52,484 nt of DNA from Acidimicrobiaceae bacterium (GCA_003166025.1 PMWT01000173.1:13816-66299), one strand, 5' to 3'. Shown: positions 44,425 through 52,484, counted from the first letter of the stretch. Made by a program: numbers and translations. Notes: generated from the sequence alone by a model not told the origin.

Positions 44425-46492
44425 ACGGGCCCGGTGGCACCCAGCGCAGGGCCCGCCCTTCTACCTTCAAGCTGGCGCTGTCCTCGGCGAAGACCCATTC
44501 GACTTCCCAGTCTTCGCTGGGCAAATCTACGGCCACGGACGACGTCTCGTCGCCGAAGTTGTGGAGCACAGCGAGGACCGCTCCACCGTCCTCGGTCGGG
44601 CGCACCAAACTCTGCCAACCGTTCGGCGAGCGGTAGGCGTCAACACGGGGGCCTGAGCGGTCCCATTCACGGTCGCTGAGCAGCGGGGCCGCTCGGGCGT
44701 GGAGCTCGATCGCCCTGCGGGTAAGTTCCCACTGCGCGCTATCGAGGTCGACGACGTCGCCCGAAAGGCAGAGGCGGCCGAGGAAGCCGGTCGCCAGGCG
44801 ATAGATGAGCTCCCTGGCGTTCATGTCTTTGCGAACGGTCGCCCAGACCAGGGATCTTGACGCAGGAATGAGGCGCAGTACGTTGGCCGAGACTATGGGT
44901 AGCTCCGGGCACTCGTGCGCGTCGGTGGCGGAGCCAACATCGCAGTGGGCCATGAGCGCAGGCTCGAGCCGGTGGCCACCCGAGGAGCAGTTCTCGACAA
45001 CCAGCTCCGGCAGCCGAGCCCGCAGCCGACCCAGGAAGCTGTACATCCCTTCGACCTGGCGTCGTAGGCCCTCGCCCGGGGACTCCGCCCCGTCGCAGCC
45101 GATGCCGAGCGTTTCGTTGTAGTCGATCTTCAAGTAGCCCATCCCGCTGTTCTCGAGCACGTCGATCACGCGCTCGGTCAGGTAATCGACGACGAAGGGG
45201 TCGTTTAGGTCCCAAAAGCGCCGCTGGCCGGCGGTCACCGGCGACCCGTCCAGCTTGAGGAGGTGCTCTACCCGAGAAAAGGCGTCCGAGTCGCAGCCGC
45301 AGGTCTCCAGCTCGAACCACACGCCCGGGACGAGACCGCGCTGGCGGACCGCCGCCGCCGCCGCTTTGAGGCCGAGCGGGAACTTGTCCTTGTCTGCGAC
45401 CCAATCTCCGTGCTCTAAAAACCAGTTCTTCCCGTACCACCCGGCGTCGATGATGAGGTAGCGCACGCCCGTGCCCTGAAGACGGTCGGCAATGGCCACC
45501 ACCGAGCCGTGAGTCACCGCGCCCCAGTTCGTACACCATTCGTTGAACATCACCGGGACGTCGGCTTCATTGCGGGGCTTTGCGTGCAAGGTCCGGCGCT
45601 GCAGCTCGACAAGGCGTTGTGAACATTCGTCGGCACCGCCGGCGACCACGGTGAGCAGCGCCGCAGGAGTGACAAAGACCTCGCCCGGAGCCAGCGTCTT
45701 GCGCCAGTGCCCTAGCTCGAGATCGGCGAGGCCCCCGGAGATGGCGAGAGCGTCGCCACGTCGGCACAGCTCGATCTGCCACGACCCGCTCCACGCAACC
45801 TGGGCTGCCCAGGTCACCCCGGCGGCTACGTCCTCGACGGCCACGAAGGGGGCGAACCCGCGCACCGGCATGGTCCCCACCTGCCCGAAGCGTTCGATAG
45901 TGGCTACGTTGTCGACCCAGGCTGGTTCAAGGTGCATGTCCTCCAACGTCTCGCTGACAAGCTTTGCTTCTAAGCTCCAGGCGCTGCGGAGCCGGTGTAC
46001 CACCAGGTTCCCGGCCCGGCCACCGCCGGGGAACGGCGACAAGCCTGACAGGCAAAAGCTTGTCACCATGGTCAGGTCCAAGGGCATGCTCGAAACGTTC
46101 TTCACAAGGGTGTGGGCACGGACGGCGCGGTCACCTGCGGTCCAGTCAGTGCGCTGGGTCACAGCTAGTAGCCCATCGGCTTGCAGGTCAGTCTCGACCC
46201 ACACGCCCTCAGCTGATCCCTGCACGCGTTGGTCGACAAAGTGCAACGCCGCCGTGGTCGAGCCGTTGAGCATGCTGCGGCCCTGGGCGCGGTCCCCTGG
46301 GCCCGCCTCGCCTGACAGCGCTACTTGTACTAGTGGTTCGCCCTTGACCGACTGCTCCGATGCGTCAACTGCTCGGTCCAGGGCCTCGCGGTGCGAGGCG
46401 GGCACCATGGCGAGCGTTATCCCGCCCGTGCTGCCCTCGCGCCCGAAACCGAGAACGAGGTCACCACAGTCGATAAGGGAACGAAAAGCCAT
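44384..46492 (-). CDS. Alpha-galactosidase, GH36-like
   Basis: A protein of about 702 residues. An N-terminal beta domain is followed by a catalytic barrel: MFNEWCTNWGAVTHGSVVAIADRL, GVRYLIIDAGWYGKN, the nucleophile segment YLKIDYNETLGIGCDG with Asp457, and VENCSSGGHR, then a probable acid/base Asp in SATDAHE. These fit GH36 enzymes that hydrolyse melibiose- or raffinose-type alpha-galactosides. It lacks a signal peptide, so it acts on imported sugar. ATG 46492 has AAGGAG 8 nt upstream; ATG 46498 is only 2 nt away from it. It is divergent from lacI-1 over a strong operator and close to a sugar ABC importer. Confidence 0.9.
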   Translation of the reverse strand: MAFRSLIDCGDLVLGFGREGSTGGITLAMVPASHREALDRAVDASEQSVKGEPLVQVALSGEAGPGDRAQGRSMLNGSTTAALHFVDQRVQGSAEGVWVETDLQADGLLAVTQRTDWTAGDRAVRAHTLVKNVSSMPLDLTMVTSFCLSGLSPFPGGGRAGNLVVHRLRSAWSLEAKLVSETLEDMHLEPAWVDNVATIERFGQVGTMPVRGFAPFVAVEDVAAGVTWAAQVAWSGSWQIELCRRGDALAISGGLADLELGHWRKTLAPGEVFVTPAALLTVVAGGADECSQRLVELQRRTLHAKPRNEADVPVMFNEWCTNWGAVTHGSVVAIADRLQGTGVRYLIIDAGWYGKNWFLEHGDWVADKDKFPLGLKAAAAAVRQRGLVPGVWFELETCGCDSDAFSRVEHLLKLDGSPVTAGQRRFWDLNDPFVVDYLTERVIDVLENSGMGYLKIDYNETLGIGCDGAESPGEGLRRQVEGMYSFLGRLRARLPELVVENCSSGGHRLEPALMAHCDVGSATDAHECPELPIVSANVLRLIPASRSLVWATVRKDMNARELIYRLATGFLGRLCLSGDVVDLDSAQWELTRRAIELHARAAPLLSDREWDRSGPRVDAYRSPNGWQSLVRPTEDGGAVLAVLHNFGDETSSVAVDLPSEDWEVEWVFAEDSASLKVEGRALRWVPPGPFSAAVAWLVRPKV

Positions 46493-46516
46493 CTTCATGT
46501 CTCCTTAGGGGTCGGC

Positions 46517-46568
46517 TTGACAGCCCTGGTGTGACCGATCACAATAGTGCGCTGTGATCGGTCACACC
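46517..46568. promoter_or_regulatory. lacI-1 promoter with perfect double operator, shared with the alpha-galactosidase gene
   Basis: TTGACA (46517-46522) and CACAAT (46540-46545), 17 bp apart, form a promoter toward lacI-1. GGTGTGACCGATCACA (46528-46543) and TGTGATCGGTCACACC (46553-46568) are a perfect 16-bp inverted repeat with a 9-bp spacer. Each arm is itself nearly palindromic (TGTGACCGATCACA), typical of LacI-family operators. The arms cover the spacer/-10 and the start site. Repression of both divergent genes is inferred. Confidence 0.85.
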
Positions 46569-46619
46569 ACCTCGACGCCAGACCCGCCCACGGCGGGCGA
46601 GGTGAGGCGGAGATCGTCA

Positions 46620-47744
46620 GTGAGCATCCGAGACGTCGCCCGCTCCGCGGGCGTCTCCTACCAAACGGTGTCCCGGGTGATCAATGGGAGCCCGAAGGTC
46701 AAAGCGTCAACCCGCAGCGAGGTCCTCGAGGCCATAGCCCGGCTCGGCTTTCGTCCAAACCGCGCCGCCCGGGCGCTGGCCGGTGGTCCCGTCCAATCGG
46801 TCACGGTCCTGGTGTCCAACACCCGTCTGTACGGTCCGGCCGCCGCCCTGGAAGGTATCGAGGAGTCGTCCCGAGCGGCCGGTCTGGCCATGGGCGTGCG
46901 CGTGATCGAGCCCGGTACCCCCGAGAGGGTGCGTGACATGGTGGAGCGGGCCATCGAGCCCGCCGGCTCCCTGCTGGTCGTCGCCTACGACCGGCCGGCC
47001 ATCGCCGCGCTGAACGCCGTCCCGCCGGGTGTCCCCATGGCGGCGATCGTCGAGACCCCCCGGGGTGACGAGGGGTTGGACAAGCCTTGGGTGTGGATCG
47101 ACGACGGCAGGTCGGCCCGGGACGCCACGCAATACCTGTTGGGCCTGGGGCACCGAACCGTCCACTTCGTGTCGATACCGCTCTGGACAGACAACAGCAG
47201 CCAGCGGATGTCAGGGTGGCGCTCGGCCCTGGAGGAGGCCGGCGCCGCCGTGCCGGAACCGCTGGAAGGTGGCTGGGGCCCGGAGTCGGGCTATGAGCTG
47301 GGCCAGAAGCTGGCGCGGGACCCGGACGTTACGGCTGTGCTGTGCGGGAACGATGACCTCGCCATGGGCCTTATCCGGGCGATGAACGAGGTAGGCCGCC
47401 CGGTCCCCGGCAGCCTCAGCGTCGTGGGCATCGACGACATACCTCTCGCCCCGTTTTTCAGCCCACCGCTCACGACTGTTCGCCAGGACTTCAAGGTCCT
47501 CGGCCAGATGTGCTTCGCCCGGCTCATGTCAGTCTTGGACGGCACGAGCTGGGAAGGCCCGTCGCTGCTCCGCACCGAGCTGGTCCTGCGGGACAGCGCT
47601 GCCCCGCCTCCGACGTCTCCTTCAAGTGGCGCTCTGAGGAACAACGCGGAACGGGTCGCGGCTGGAGCCACGACCAGGCCCAACCTTTCCCATCGTCCGG
47701 CTCGCAAAATGCGGACCCCACCAGAGCCCAAAGGAGGTGTTTGA
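46620..47744 (+). CDS. LacI family transcriptional regulator (lacI-1)
   Basis: A regulator of about 374 residues. SIRDVARSAGVSYQTVSRVINGSPKVKASTRSEVLEAIARLGFRPNRAARAL is the LacI helix-turn-helix and hinge helix. A periplasmic-binding-like domain follows with TVLVSNTRLYGPAAALEGIEES, SAIVE-type strands and CGNDDLAMGLIRAMNEVGRPVPGSLSVVGIDDIPLAPFFSPPLTTVRQD. GTG 46620 with GGCGGAG 7 nt upstream is the best start; GTG 46602 is possible, and GTG 46554 lies inside the operator. The C-terminal 45 residues (AAPPPTSPSSG...) are a disordered extension. It likely responds to an alpha-galactoside and controls its own gene and the divergent galactosidase. It is closely paralogous to the regulator at 51976. 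Confidence 0.92.
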   Translation: MSIRDVARSAGVSYQTVSRVINGSPKVKASTRSEVLEAIARLGFRPNRAARALAGGPVQSVTVLVSNTRLYGPAAALEGIEESSRAAGLAMGVRVIEPGTPERVRDMVERAIEPAGSLLVVAYDRPAIAALNAVPPGVPMAAIVETPRGDEGLDKPWVWIDDGRSARDATQYLLGLGHRTVHFVSIPLWTDNSSQRMSGWRSALEEAGAAVPEPLEGGWGPESGYELGQKLARDPDVTAVLCGNDDLAMGLIRAMNEVGRPVPGSLSVVGIDDIPLAPFFSPPLTTVRQDFKVLGQMCFARLMSVLDGTSWEGPSLLRTELVLRDSAAPPPTSPSSGALRNNAERVAAGATTRPNLSHRPARKMRTPPEPKGGV

Positions 47745-47889
47745 GCAACCACACATCGACCTACCGTCCCCCCACGAGCTTGCCCTGTGCCTGCAGCTGG
47801 CGAAGGACCAGCTTTACGACGAGGGTCAGGCAGTTTGTAATCCGATATTCAGCAGGCGCATCTCCAAAGAAAGAGAAGGTATAGCATGA
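47737..47889 (+). CDS. Possible small ORF between lacI-1 and the sugar-binding protein gene
   Basis: An uninterrupted frame of 50 codons from GTG 47737 whose TGA stop overlaps the next gene's ATG (ATGA at 47886). It reads MFEQPHIDLPSPHELALCLQ and continues to an end rich in Lys, Arg and Glu. AAGGAGG lies directly on the GTG, too close for normal initiation, and no other standard start is available. It could be a remnant, a leader ORF coupling translation to the importer, or chance. I do not recognise the product. Confidence 0.3.
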   Translation: MFEQPHIDLPSPHELALCLQLAKDQLYDEGQAVCNPIFSRRISKEREGIA

Positions 47890-49250
47890 TCGCAAGAATG
47901 AAGGACGACCGCCGGGCCGCCGGCAAATCCAAGATGAGGAGCCGGGGGGCGCAGGCACTGGCCGCCGGTTGCGCCGTCCTGGTCCTCGTCATCCCTGGGA
48001 CCGCCGGCGCGACGAGCTTGCGCCCCGCGGCCAGCACCGTAAACCTGACGTGGGAAACAATGTGGTCAGGCCCGACCCTGCTGCTGCTCAAGCAGATGAC
48101 CACGGCGTTCAATGCCAGCCACCCGGGCATCGTCGTCAGCGAGACCAACATCCCCAGCGCCACCGGGGATGCCAAGCTCCAGTCGCAGATCGCTGCCGGC
48201 GACCCACCGAGTATTTTCACCGAGTGGAACCCGGTGATCGGCGAGTACGCCGCGGACGGGTCGATAATCTCAATGAACCCGTACCTGACGGGAGCTTATA
48301 AGAACTTCAAGAGCTGGGAGTACCCGCTCGCGGCGGCCACCGGCACCTACAAGGGCCAGCTGGTCGGTGTCCCCATGTCGCTCAACTCGTGGGCGCTCTA
48401 TTACAACAAGAGCATCCTGAAGGCAGCGGGCATCACCTCCCCGCCCACGACGCTGGCTCAGCTCACCGCCGACCAGGCCAAAGAGTGGATCATCAAGGGC
48501 GGCAAACTACAGCAGATAGGGATGTACCCCGGTGGCAACGGTTTTGAGTACTTTGCCACCTTCTTCGGTGCGCTCAACTGCTTCAACTCCGCCGGCCAGT
48601 ACGACTATGCCAATACCAAGACCTGCCCCGGTGCGACGAAGTTGATGGACTGGCTCACCAGTTTCAAGCCCTACCCGTACGCGCAGGTCAACTCGATGAA
48701 CGCTACCTACGGCGCTGTGGCCGGGGGCGATGACGACCCGTTCGTTGCCGGCAAGGAAGGCTTCAACATGGACGGGCCGTGGGAGGGCGCGCAAAACGTC
48801 CCCGACGCCAACCCCTCAATGGTAGGCAACTTCGGTGTCGTGCCTTTCCCCGGTACGGTCGCTGGCCCCAGCACGATCGGGCAAGGCAACTTCAACATCA
48901 TCCCCAAGGGTGCTGCTGACCCTACAGCTGCGTTCGAGTTCATTACCTGGCTCGCCGGGTTTAACAACGTGAAGTTCACGGCCAACATTGACCCCCAGGG
49001 TGGTTGGGTGCCGGCCAGCCCGACGATTGCCGCCGCCCCCGCCTACCAGGCCTATGTGAAGAAGTTCCCATGGATGTCGACATACCTGGAGCAGATGTCA
49101 AGCAAGTACTCCCAGGCGCCCGTCCTCTCGACGCACGAGTCGCAGGCAGAGACAGCCATGGTCACGGCCAGCAATAACGTCCAGGACGGGACGTACACGC
49201 CGGCCCAGGCGTTGACCTACATCGACACTCAGGCCAACAGCAACACGTAA
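47886..49250 (+). CDS. Sugar ABC transporter substrate-binding protein (CUT1, SBP family 1)
   Basis: A 454-residue binding protein. A signal peptide (SRGAQALAAGCAVLVLVIPGTAGATS) ends near residue 43. The mature part has LTWETMWSGPTLLLLKQMTTAFNASHPGIVVSETN, AAGDPPSIFTEW, GVPMSLNSWALYYNKSILKAAGI and KEGFNMDGPWEG, typical of extracellular solute-binding proteins for oligosaccharides. There is no obvious lipobox Cys at the cleavage site, unusual for a Gram-positive binding protein, so its retention is unclear. It is the first importer gene and overlaps the small ORF above by ATGA. Confidence 0.93.
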   Translation: MIARMKDDRRAAGKSKMRSRGAQALAAGCAVLVLVIPGTAGATSLRPAASTVNLTWETMWSGPTLLLLKQMTTAFNASHPGIVVSETNIPSATGDAKLQSQIAAGDPPSIFTEWNPVIGEYAADGSIISMNPYLTGAYKNFKSWEYPLAAATGTYKGQLVGVPMSLNSWALYYNKSILKAAGITSPPTTLAQLTADQAKEWIIKGGKLQQIGMYPGGNGFEYFATFFGALNCFNSAGQYDYANTKTCPGATKLMDWLTSFKPYPYAQVNSMNATYGAVAGGDDDPFVAGKEGFNMDGPWEGAQNVPDANPSMVGNFGVVPFPGTVAGPSTIGQGNFNIIPKGAADPTAAFEFITWLAGFNNVKFTANIDPQGGWVPASPTIAAAPAYQAYVKKFPWMSTYLEQMSSKYSQAPVLSTHESQAETAMVTASNNVQDGTYTPAQALTYIDTQANSNT

Positions 49251-49291
49251 CCTGGTCTACTAAGCCAGCGAAGGACGGGGTGGAGGAAGAC

Positions 49292-50245
49292 GTGAGCACG
49301 GCGCTGAAATCACCGGAGGTCAAGGTGCCGAGGTCGGCATCAGAGATCTCCCGGGCGCTTCAACGCCGCCGGATAAGGATCGGACTGCTCTTTGTGAGCC
49401 CGTGGATCCTTGGGTTCCTGGCGTTCTTCCTCTACCCGTTCTTCGCCACCCTGTTCTACAGTTTCACGAACTACACGGGCATAGGCCACGCTCATCTGAT
49501 CGGGTTCGCCAACTACTGGGCCCTGTTCCACGACAGCCTGTTCCGGACCTCACTGTTCAACACGGTCTATTACACTGCCGTGGAACTGCCCCTGTCGACG
49601 AGCGTCGCTCTCGGGTTAGCTTTACTGCTGAACATGAACGTCCGGGGACAGCAGTTCTACCGCACGGTGTTTTATATCCCGTCGATCGTGCCCCTCGTCG
49701 CTTCGTGCATGATCTTTGTCTGGATATTCAACCCGACCAACGGGATAATGAACTCGTTGCTTTCCGACGCGCACCTCCCCTCGCCGGACTGGTTCTTCTC
49801 GGTCGCCTGGTCAAAGCCGTCGTTCATACTCCTGGGCCTCTGGGGCCTGGGCCAGCCGATGGTGATCTATCTGGCGGCGCTCCAGGGAGTCCCCAAGGAC
49901 ATGTACGAAGTGTGCGCCCTGGAAGGTGCAAGCGCGTGGCAGCGGTTCCGCTTCGTCACCCTGCCCATGATCAGCCCGATCATCCTGTTCAACGGTGTAC
50001 TTCAGCTGGTCCTGTGCGTCTCGTACTTCACTCAGGCTCAGGTCATCGAGAGCCAGGACATCGGTGGTCCCGGCACCTCCACATGGTTCTACGTCCAGTA
50101 CCTGTACACCCAGGCGTTCCAGTTCTTGAAGTTCGGCTATTCCTCGGCGATGGGTTTCTTCTTGTTCATCATTACCGGCATTATTACCGTTGTGCTTTTC
50201 AAGTCGTCATCGAGGTGGGTATATTATGCCGGCGACGACCGCTAG
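49292..50245 (+). CDS. Sugar ABC transporter permease, MalF-like
   Basis: A protein of about 317 residues with six membrane segments. RRIRIGLLFVSPWILGFLAFFLYPFFATLFYSFTNYTGIG is the usual first helix and loop of CUT1 permeases. The cytoplasmic EAA loop reads MYEVCALEGASAWQRFRFVTLPMISPIILF. GTG 49292 has GGAGG 5 nt upstream; GTG 49280 would add 4 residues. It should pair with the next permease to form the membrane channel. Confidence 0.93.
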   Translation: MSTALKSPEVKVPRSASEISRALQRRRIRIGLLFVSPWILGFLAFFLYPFFATLFYSFTNYTGIGHAHLIGFANYWALFHDSLFRTSLFNTVYYTAVELPLSTSVALGLALLLNMNVRGQQFYRTVFYIPSIVPLVASCMIFVWIFNPTNGIMNSLLSDAHLPSPDWFFSVAWSKPSFILLGLWGLGQPMVIYLAALQGVPKDMYEVCALEGASAWQRFRFVTLPMISPIILFNGVLQLVLCVSYFTQAQVIESQDIGGPGTSTWFYVQYLYTQAFQFLKFGYSSAMGFFLFIITGIITVVLFKSSSRWVYYAGDDR

Positions 50246-50293
50246 GCGCGGGGCAGACGGCGGCTTTCTAGAAATGCGAACTGGAGTTCGACA

Positions 50294-51202
50294 GTGACGA
50301 CAGCTCTAAAGGCGCCAGAGGAACAACGGGTTTTACCGTCAGTCCCCCCCTCGCGACAGCGCTGGACGCCTAAGAAGTTCGCGTCCAGCGGTACGAAGCA
50401 TTTTGTGCTCCTCATCTTTACCGTGGTGTTCGGGTTCCCCCTGGTCTGGATGTTCTTGTCATCGCTCAAGTCCAACCCACAGGCGTTGCAAACCCCTGTC
50501 GTCTGGTGGCCACACCCGTTCCTGTGGAGCAACTACCCGGATGTACTTTCTGCGGTGCCCTTTTACAGATTTTTCCTGAACACACTCCTGTACGCCGCTA
50601 TAACGATCGTCGGCGTGGGCATTTCTAGCAGCCTGGTGGCCTACGGGTTTTCGCGGTTGCGCTGGCGCGGGCGGGACACCCTCTTCTACGTGATGCTGAG
50701 CACGTTGCTCATACCTTTCTTTGCCACTTTGATCCCGCTGTTCGTGCTGTACAAGAAATTCCACATGGTTGGCTGGTACCTGCCCCTCGAAATACCGACC
50801 TTCTTTGGAAGTTCGGTGTTCAGCACGTTCCTGCTGCGCCAGTTCTTCATGACGATCCCCGAAGCGCTGTCTGACGCGGCCCGCGTTGACGGGGCCAACG
50901 AGTTTTACATATACAGCCGGATCATCCTCCCCCTGGCGAAGCCGGCTATGGCGACAGTGGTCCTGTTCCAGTTCATATACTGCTGGAACGATTACATCGG
51001 CCCCCTGATCTACATCAACAACCAGGTGTGGTACCCCCTGTCGCTGGGGCTGGGCTTGATCCTGGGGACGTACTCGACCAACTGGCCGTGGGTGATGGCG
51101 GCGGCGGCGGCGGCAACAGCGCCGATCGTCGTACTGTTCTTCTTTGCCCAGCGGACTTTTATGGGTGGGATCGCCATACAGGGGACCGGGACCAAAGGAT
51201 GA
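50294..51202 (+). CDS. Sugar ABC transporter permease, MalG-like
   Basis: A 302-residue partner permease. KHFVLLIFTVVFGFPLVWMFLSSLKSNPQALQTP begins it, followed by LVAYGFSRLRWRGRDTLFYVMLSTLLIPF and the EAA loop IPEALSDAARVDGANEFYIYSRIILPLAKPAMATV. It starts at GTG 50294. The stop overlaps the start of the DUF624 gene (ATGA). No ATP-binding subunit is encoded in the cluster; CUT1 importers often share a general MsmK/UgpC-type ATPase encoded elsewhere. Confidence 0.93.
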   Translation: MTTALKAPEEQRVLPSVPPSRQRWTPKKFASSGTKHFVLLIFTVVFGFPLVWMFLSSLKSNPQALQTPVVWWPHPFLWSNYPDVLSAVPFYRFFLNTLLYAAITIVGVGISSSLVAYGFSRLRWRGRDTLFYVMLSTLLIPFFATLIPLFVLYKKFHMVGWYLPLEIPTFFGSSVFSTFLLRQFFMTIPEALSDAARVDGANEFYIYSRIILPLAKPAMATVVLFQFIYCWNDYIGPLIYINNQVWYPLSLGLGLILGTYSTNWPWVMAAAAAATAPIVVLFFFAQRTFMGGIAIQGTGTKG

Positions 51203-51882
51203 CGAAAGCGGCAGAAAACCCGCCGCTACTGGGTATTTTTCGGTCACGGGTCATGGCCGCCCTCAGTTCGCTGTTCAACCTCTTAATGCTCAACCTCGTC
51301 TTTCTGGTTGTGTGCTTGCCGGTCGTGACCGTCCCGATCGCCGTGAACGGGGCGTGGACCGCGCTCGACCGCTGGCGGGCCGGCGGCGAAGATCGCGTAG
51401 CGCGGGAGTTCCTCATCGCGATCAGGTCGGGCCCGGTCCTGCGTACGACGCTTCTGGTCGGAGTACCGTTGGCGGTGACGGCGCTGACCGTGGAAGAAGT
51501 CCATTACTTCATCCGCGGCGACAGCCTCGGCGCCCGGATCTGCTTCGGCCTTGGGCTCGCTGCCTTCGTTATCGCGCTCACTTCGGTCGGTTATATCTTG
51601 CTTTTCGTGGCGCGTCGCTTTCAGGGCCAGGCTGGCGAGATCTGGTCGCTAGCCATCCGCCTGGCAGTGCGCAACCTGTTCGTCACCGGGCCCCTCTTCC
51701 TCGTCGAGATCGTGGTCGCTGCGCTGCTCGCCCTGCTCGATCCGCCATTACTGATTATCGGGCTCCCGGTCGCTCTCTTTTGGATGATGCGTCTCACCGC
51801 GCAGTTTGGTCTGCGCCGGGCCGAGCGAGGGCCGACCTTCCGAGGCACTTGGACCTCAGGAGCAAGCGGTCAAGGGGCGTAA
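51199..51882 (+). CDS. YesL/DUF624 family membrane protein
   Basis: A 227-residue membrane protein with about five to six hydrophobic segments. SSLFNLLMLNLVFLVVCLPVVTVPIAVNGAWTALDRWRAG is the YesL/DUF624 N-terminal signature; IWSLAIRLAVRNLFVTGPLFLVEIVVAALLALLDPPLL follows. DUF624 genes usually accompany sugar ABC importers and glycoside hydrolases; their function is unknown. ATG 51199 overlaps the permease stop (ATGA). It closes the importer operon. Confidence 0.87.
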   Translation: MTKAAENPPLLGIFRSRVMAALSSLFNLLMLNLVFLVVCLPVVTVPIAVNGAWTALDRWRAGGEDRVAREFLIAIRSGPVLRTTLLVGVPLAVTALTVEEVHYFIRGDSLGARICFGLGLAAFVIALTSVGYILLFVARRFQGQAGEIWSLAIRLAVRNLFVTGPLFLVEIVVAALLALLDPPLLIIGLPVALFWMMRLTAQFGLRRAERGPTFRGTWTSGASGQGA

Positions 51883-51895
51883 CCCAGCAGGTGAC

Positions 51896-51949
51896 TTGAC
51901 AGGGCTCATGCGACCGGTAAGACTCCTTGTAGGGATGTTACCGGTCACA
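51896..51949 (+). promoter_or_regulatory. lacI-2 promoter and operator, resembling that of lacI-1
   Basis: TTGACA (51896-51901) and TAAGAC (51918-51923), 16 bp apart, form a promoter. TGCGACCGGTAA (51909-51920) and TTACCGGTCACA (51938-51949) are inverted arms with one mismatch, spaced 17 bp. The first arm begins exactly 13 bp after the start of TTGACA, as at the lacI-1 promoter. Confidence 0.75.
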
Positions 51950-51975
51950 TAGGACTGGATGGCAGGGGGGACGAG

Positions 51976-52484
51976 ATGGCGTTGGGGGCTGAGCGCTTGC
52001 CTACGGCGAGCATCCGGGATGTGGCTGCTGCATCCGGTGTGTCTCACCAGACCGTCTCTCGCGTAATAAACGGGAGCCCGCGGGTGAAGGAATCGACGCG
52101 CCAAGTGGTCCTTCGGAGCGTTGCCAGCCTTGATTTCCACCCCAACCGGGCCGCTCGGGCCTTGGCTGGCGCGCCAGTGCAGTCTGTGACAGTGCTAACT
52201 GCGAACACACGTCTTTACGGCTTTGCCGGGGCCCTGGAGGGCATCGAAGCGGCGGCTCGGGTTGCCGGGTTCACCGTCGGCGTGCGAGTGGTCGAGCCCG
52301 GCGCCCAAGCGGCCGACGATGCCGTCTCCCAGGCCGTCGAGCTTGGGGGGGCACTGATCGTTATTGCGTTGGAACAAAAGTCCATAGCCGCACTGCACGC
52401 GGTGCCGCCGGATTTCCCTTCAGCAGCCATAGTCGTTACTCCGACGGCAGACGAGGCCGTTGGTAAGCCGTGGGTGTGGATCGA
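51976..52484 (+). CDS. LacI family transcriptional regulator (lacI-2), partial
   Basis: The gene runs off the window end; 169 residues are visible. ASIRDVAAASGVSHQTVSRVINGSPRVKESTRQVVLRSVASLDFHPNRAARALAG is the DNA-binding head, and VQSVTVLTANTRLYGFAGALEGIEAAARVAGF begins the ligand domain. Recognition helix and hinge are very similar to lacI-1 (VSxQTVSRVINGSP; NRAARALAG.PVQSVTVL), so both probably bind related operators. ATG 51976 follows GGGGGACGAG. It is likely a recent duplicate controlling the same or a related sugar locus to the right. Confidence 0.93.
   Translation, partial: MALGAERLPTASIRDVAAASGVSHQTVSRVINGSPRVKESTRQVVLRSVASLDFHPNRAARALAGAPVQSVTVLTANTRLYGFAGALEGIEAAARVAGFTVGVRVVEPGAQAADDAVSQAVELGGALIVIALEQKSIAALHAVPPDFPSAAIVVTPTADEAVGKPWVWI

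Noticed and set aside
46554..46619. Longer lacI-1 start at GTG 46554
   Set aside because: It lies inside the operator arm and near the predicted transcription start, so it would have no usable RBS; GTG 46620 precedes the conserved SIRDVA motif with a better RBS.

Overview
The window is a 52.5 kb piece of a GC-rich actinobacterial chromosome covering the replication-origin neighbourhood. Gene content (DUF6049 next to murJ, DUF5318, DUF3566 after gyrA, a membrane Ser/Thr kinase near murJ, C+ type S18) points to Actinomycetota. The mixture of conserved blocks and their order resembles Acidimicrobiia-like lineages more than Streptomyces or Mycobacterium, but that class assignment is inference.

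Layout: (1) 1-2.6 kb is a compact restriction-modification-like island: three overlapping plus-strand genes, at least one with a PD-(D/E)XK nuclease pattern, converge on a minus-strand TSPPY DNA methyltransferase. (2) 2.7-5.6 kb, minus strand, holds a thiolase-like protein that lacks catalytic residues, a VIT1/CCC1 family membrane protein and a CPBP protease. (3) 5.8-11.5 kb is the block rpmH/rnpA-yidD-yidC-jag-rsmG-(parS)-parA-parB. Here rpmH lies wholly inside an extended rnpA frame, with the two start codons 4 nt apart. (4) 11.9-21.4 kb, minus strand, holds trxA, trxB, a small membrane protein, a Ser/Thr kinase with an extracytoplasmic sensor, DegV, murJ, DUF6049 and a GNAT protein. (5) 21.4-25.5 kb, plus strand, holds a pilT-like ATPase, cca, DUF5318 and panB. 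(6) 25.7-27.4 kb is rpsF-ssb-rpsR-rplI, separated by a strong hairpin from convergent dnaB. (7) 29.2-38.9 kb is dnaA-[oriC candidate]-dnaN-recF-DUF721-gyrB-gyrA-DUF3566, followed by tRNA-Ile(GAT).

(8) After the tRNA the window turns to accessory genes: a possible frameshifted remnant, an orphan secreted protein, an M20 peptidase, and a DHA2 MFS exporter with an overlapping MerR regulator. (9) 44.4-52.5 kb is a sugar-utilisation locus: a GH36 alpha-galactosidase divergent from a LacI regulator over a perfect double operator, then a CUT1 ABC importer (binding protein and two permeases, no ATPase), a YesL/DUF624 protein, and the start of a second, closely paralogous LacI regulator with a similar promoter-operator.

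How the genes work together: the core supplies initiation (DnaA), helicase (DnaB), clamp (DnaN), gyrase, segregation (ParAB-parS), membrane-protein insertion (YidC/YidD), tRNA maturation (RNase P, CCA enzyme) and envelope synthesis (MurJ with its kinase). The sugar locus would import and hydrolyse an alpha-galactoside under two LacI paralogues. The most notable observations are the Thermus-like rpmH-in-rnpA nesting, the compact nuclease/methyltransferase island, the catalytically gutted thiolase, the separate (apparently active) kinase where mycobacteria have a MurJ-pseudokinase fusion, and the paired LacI promoter-operators.
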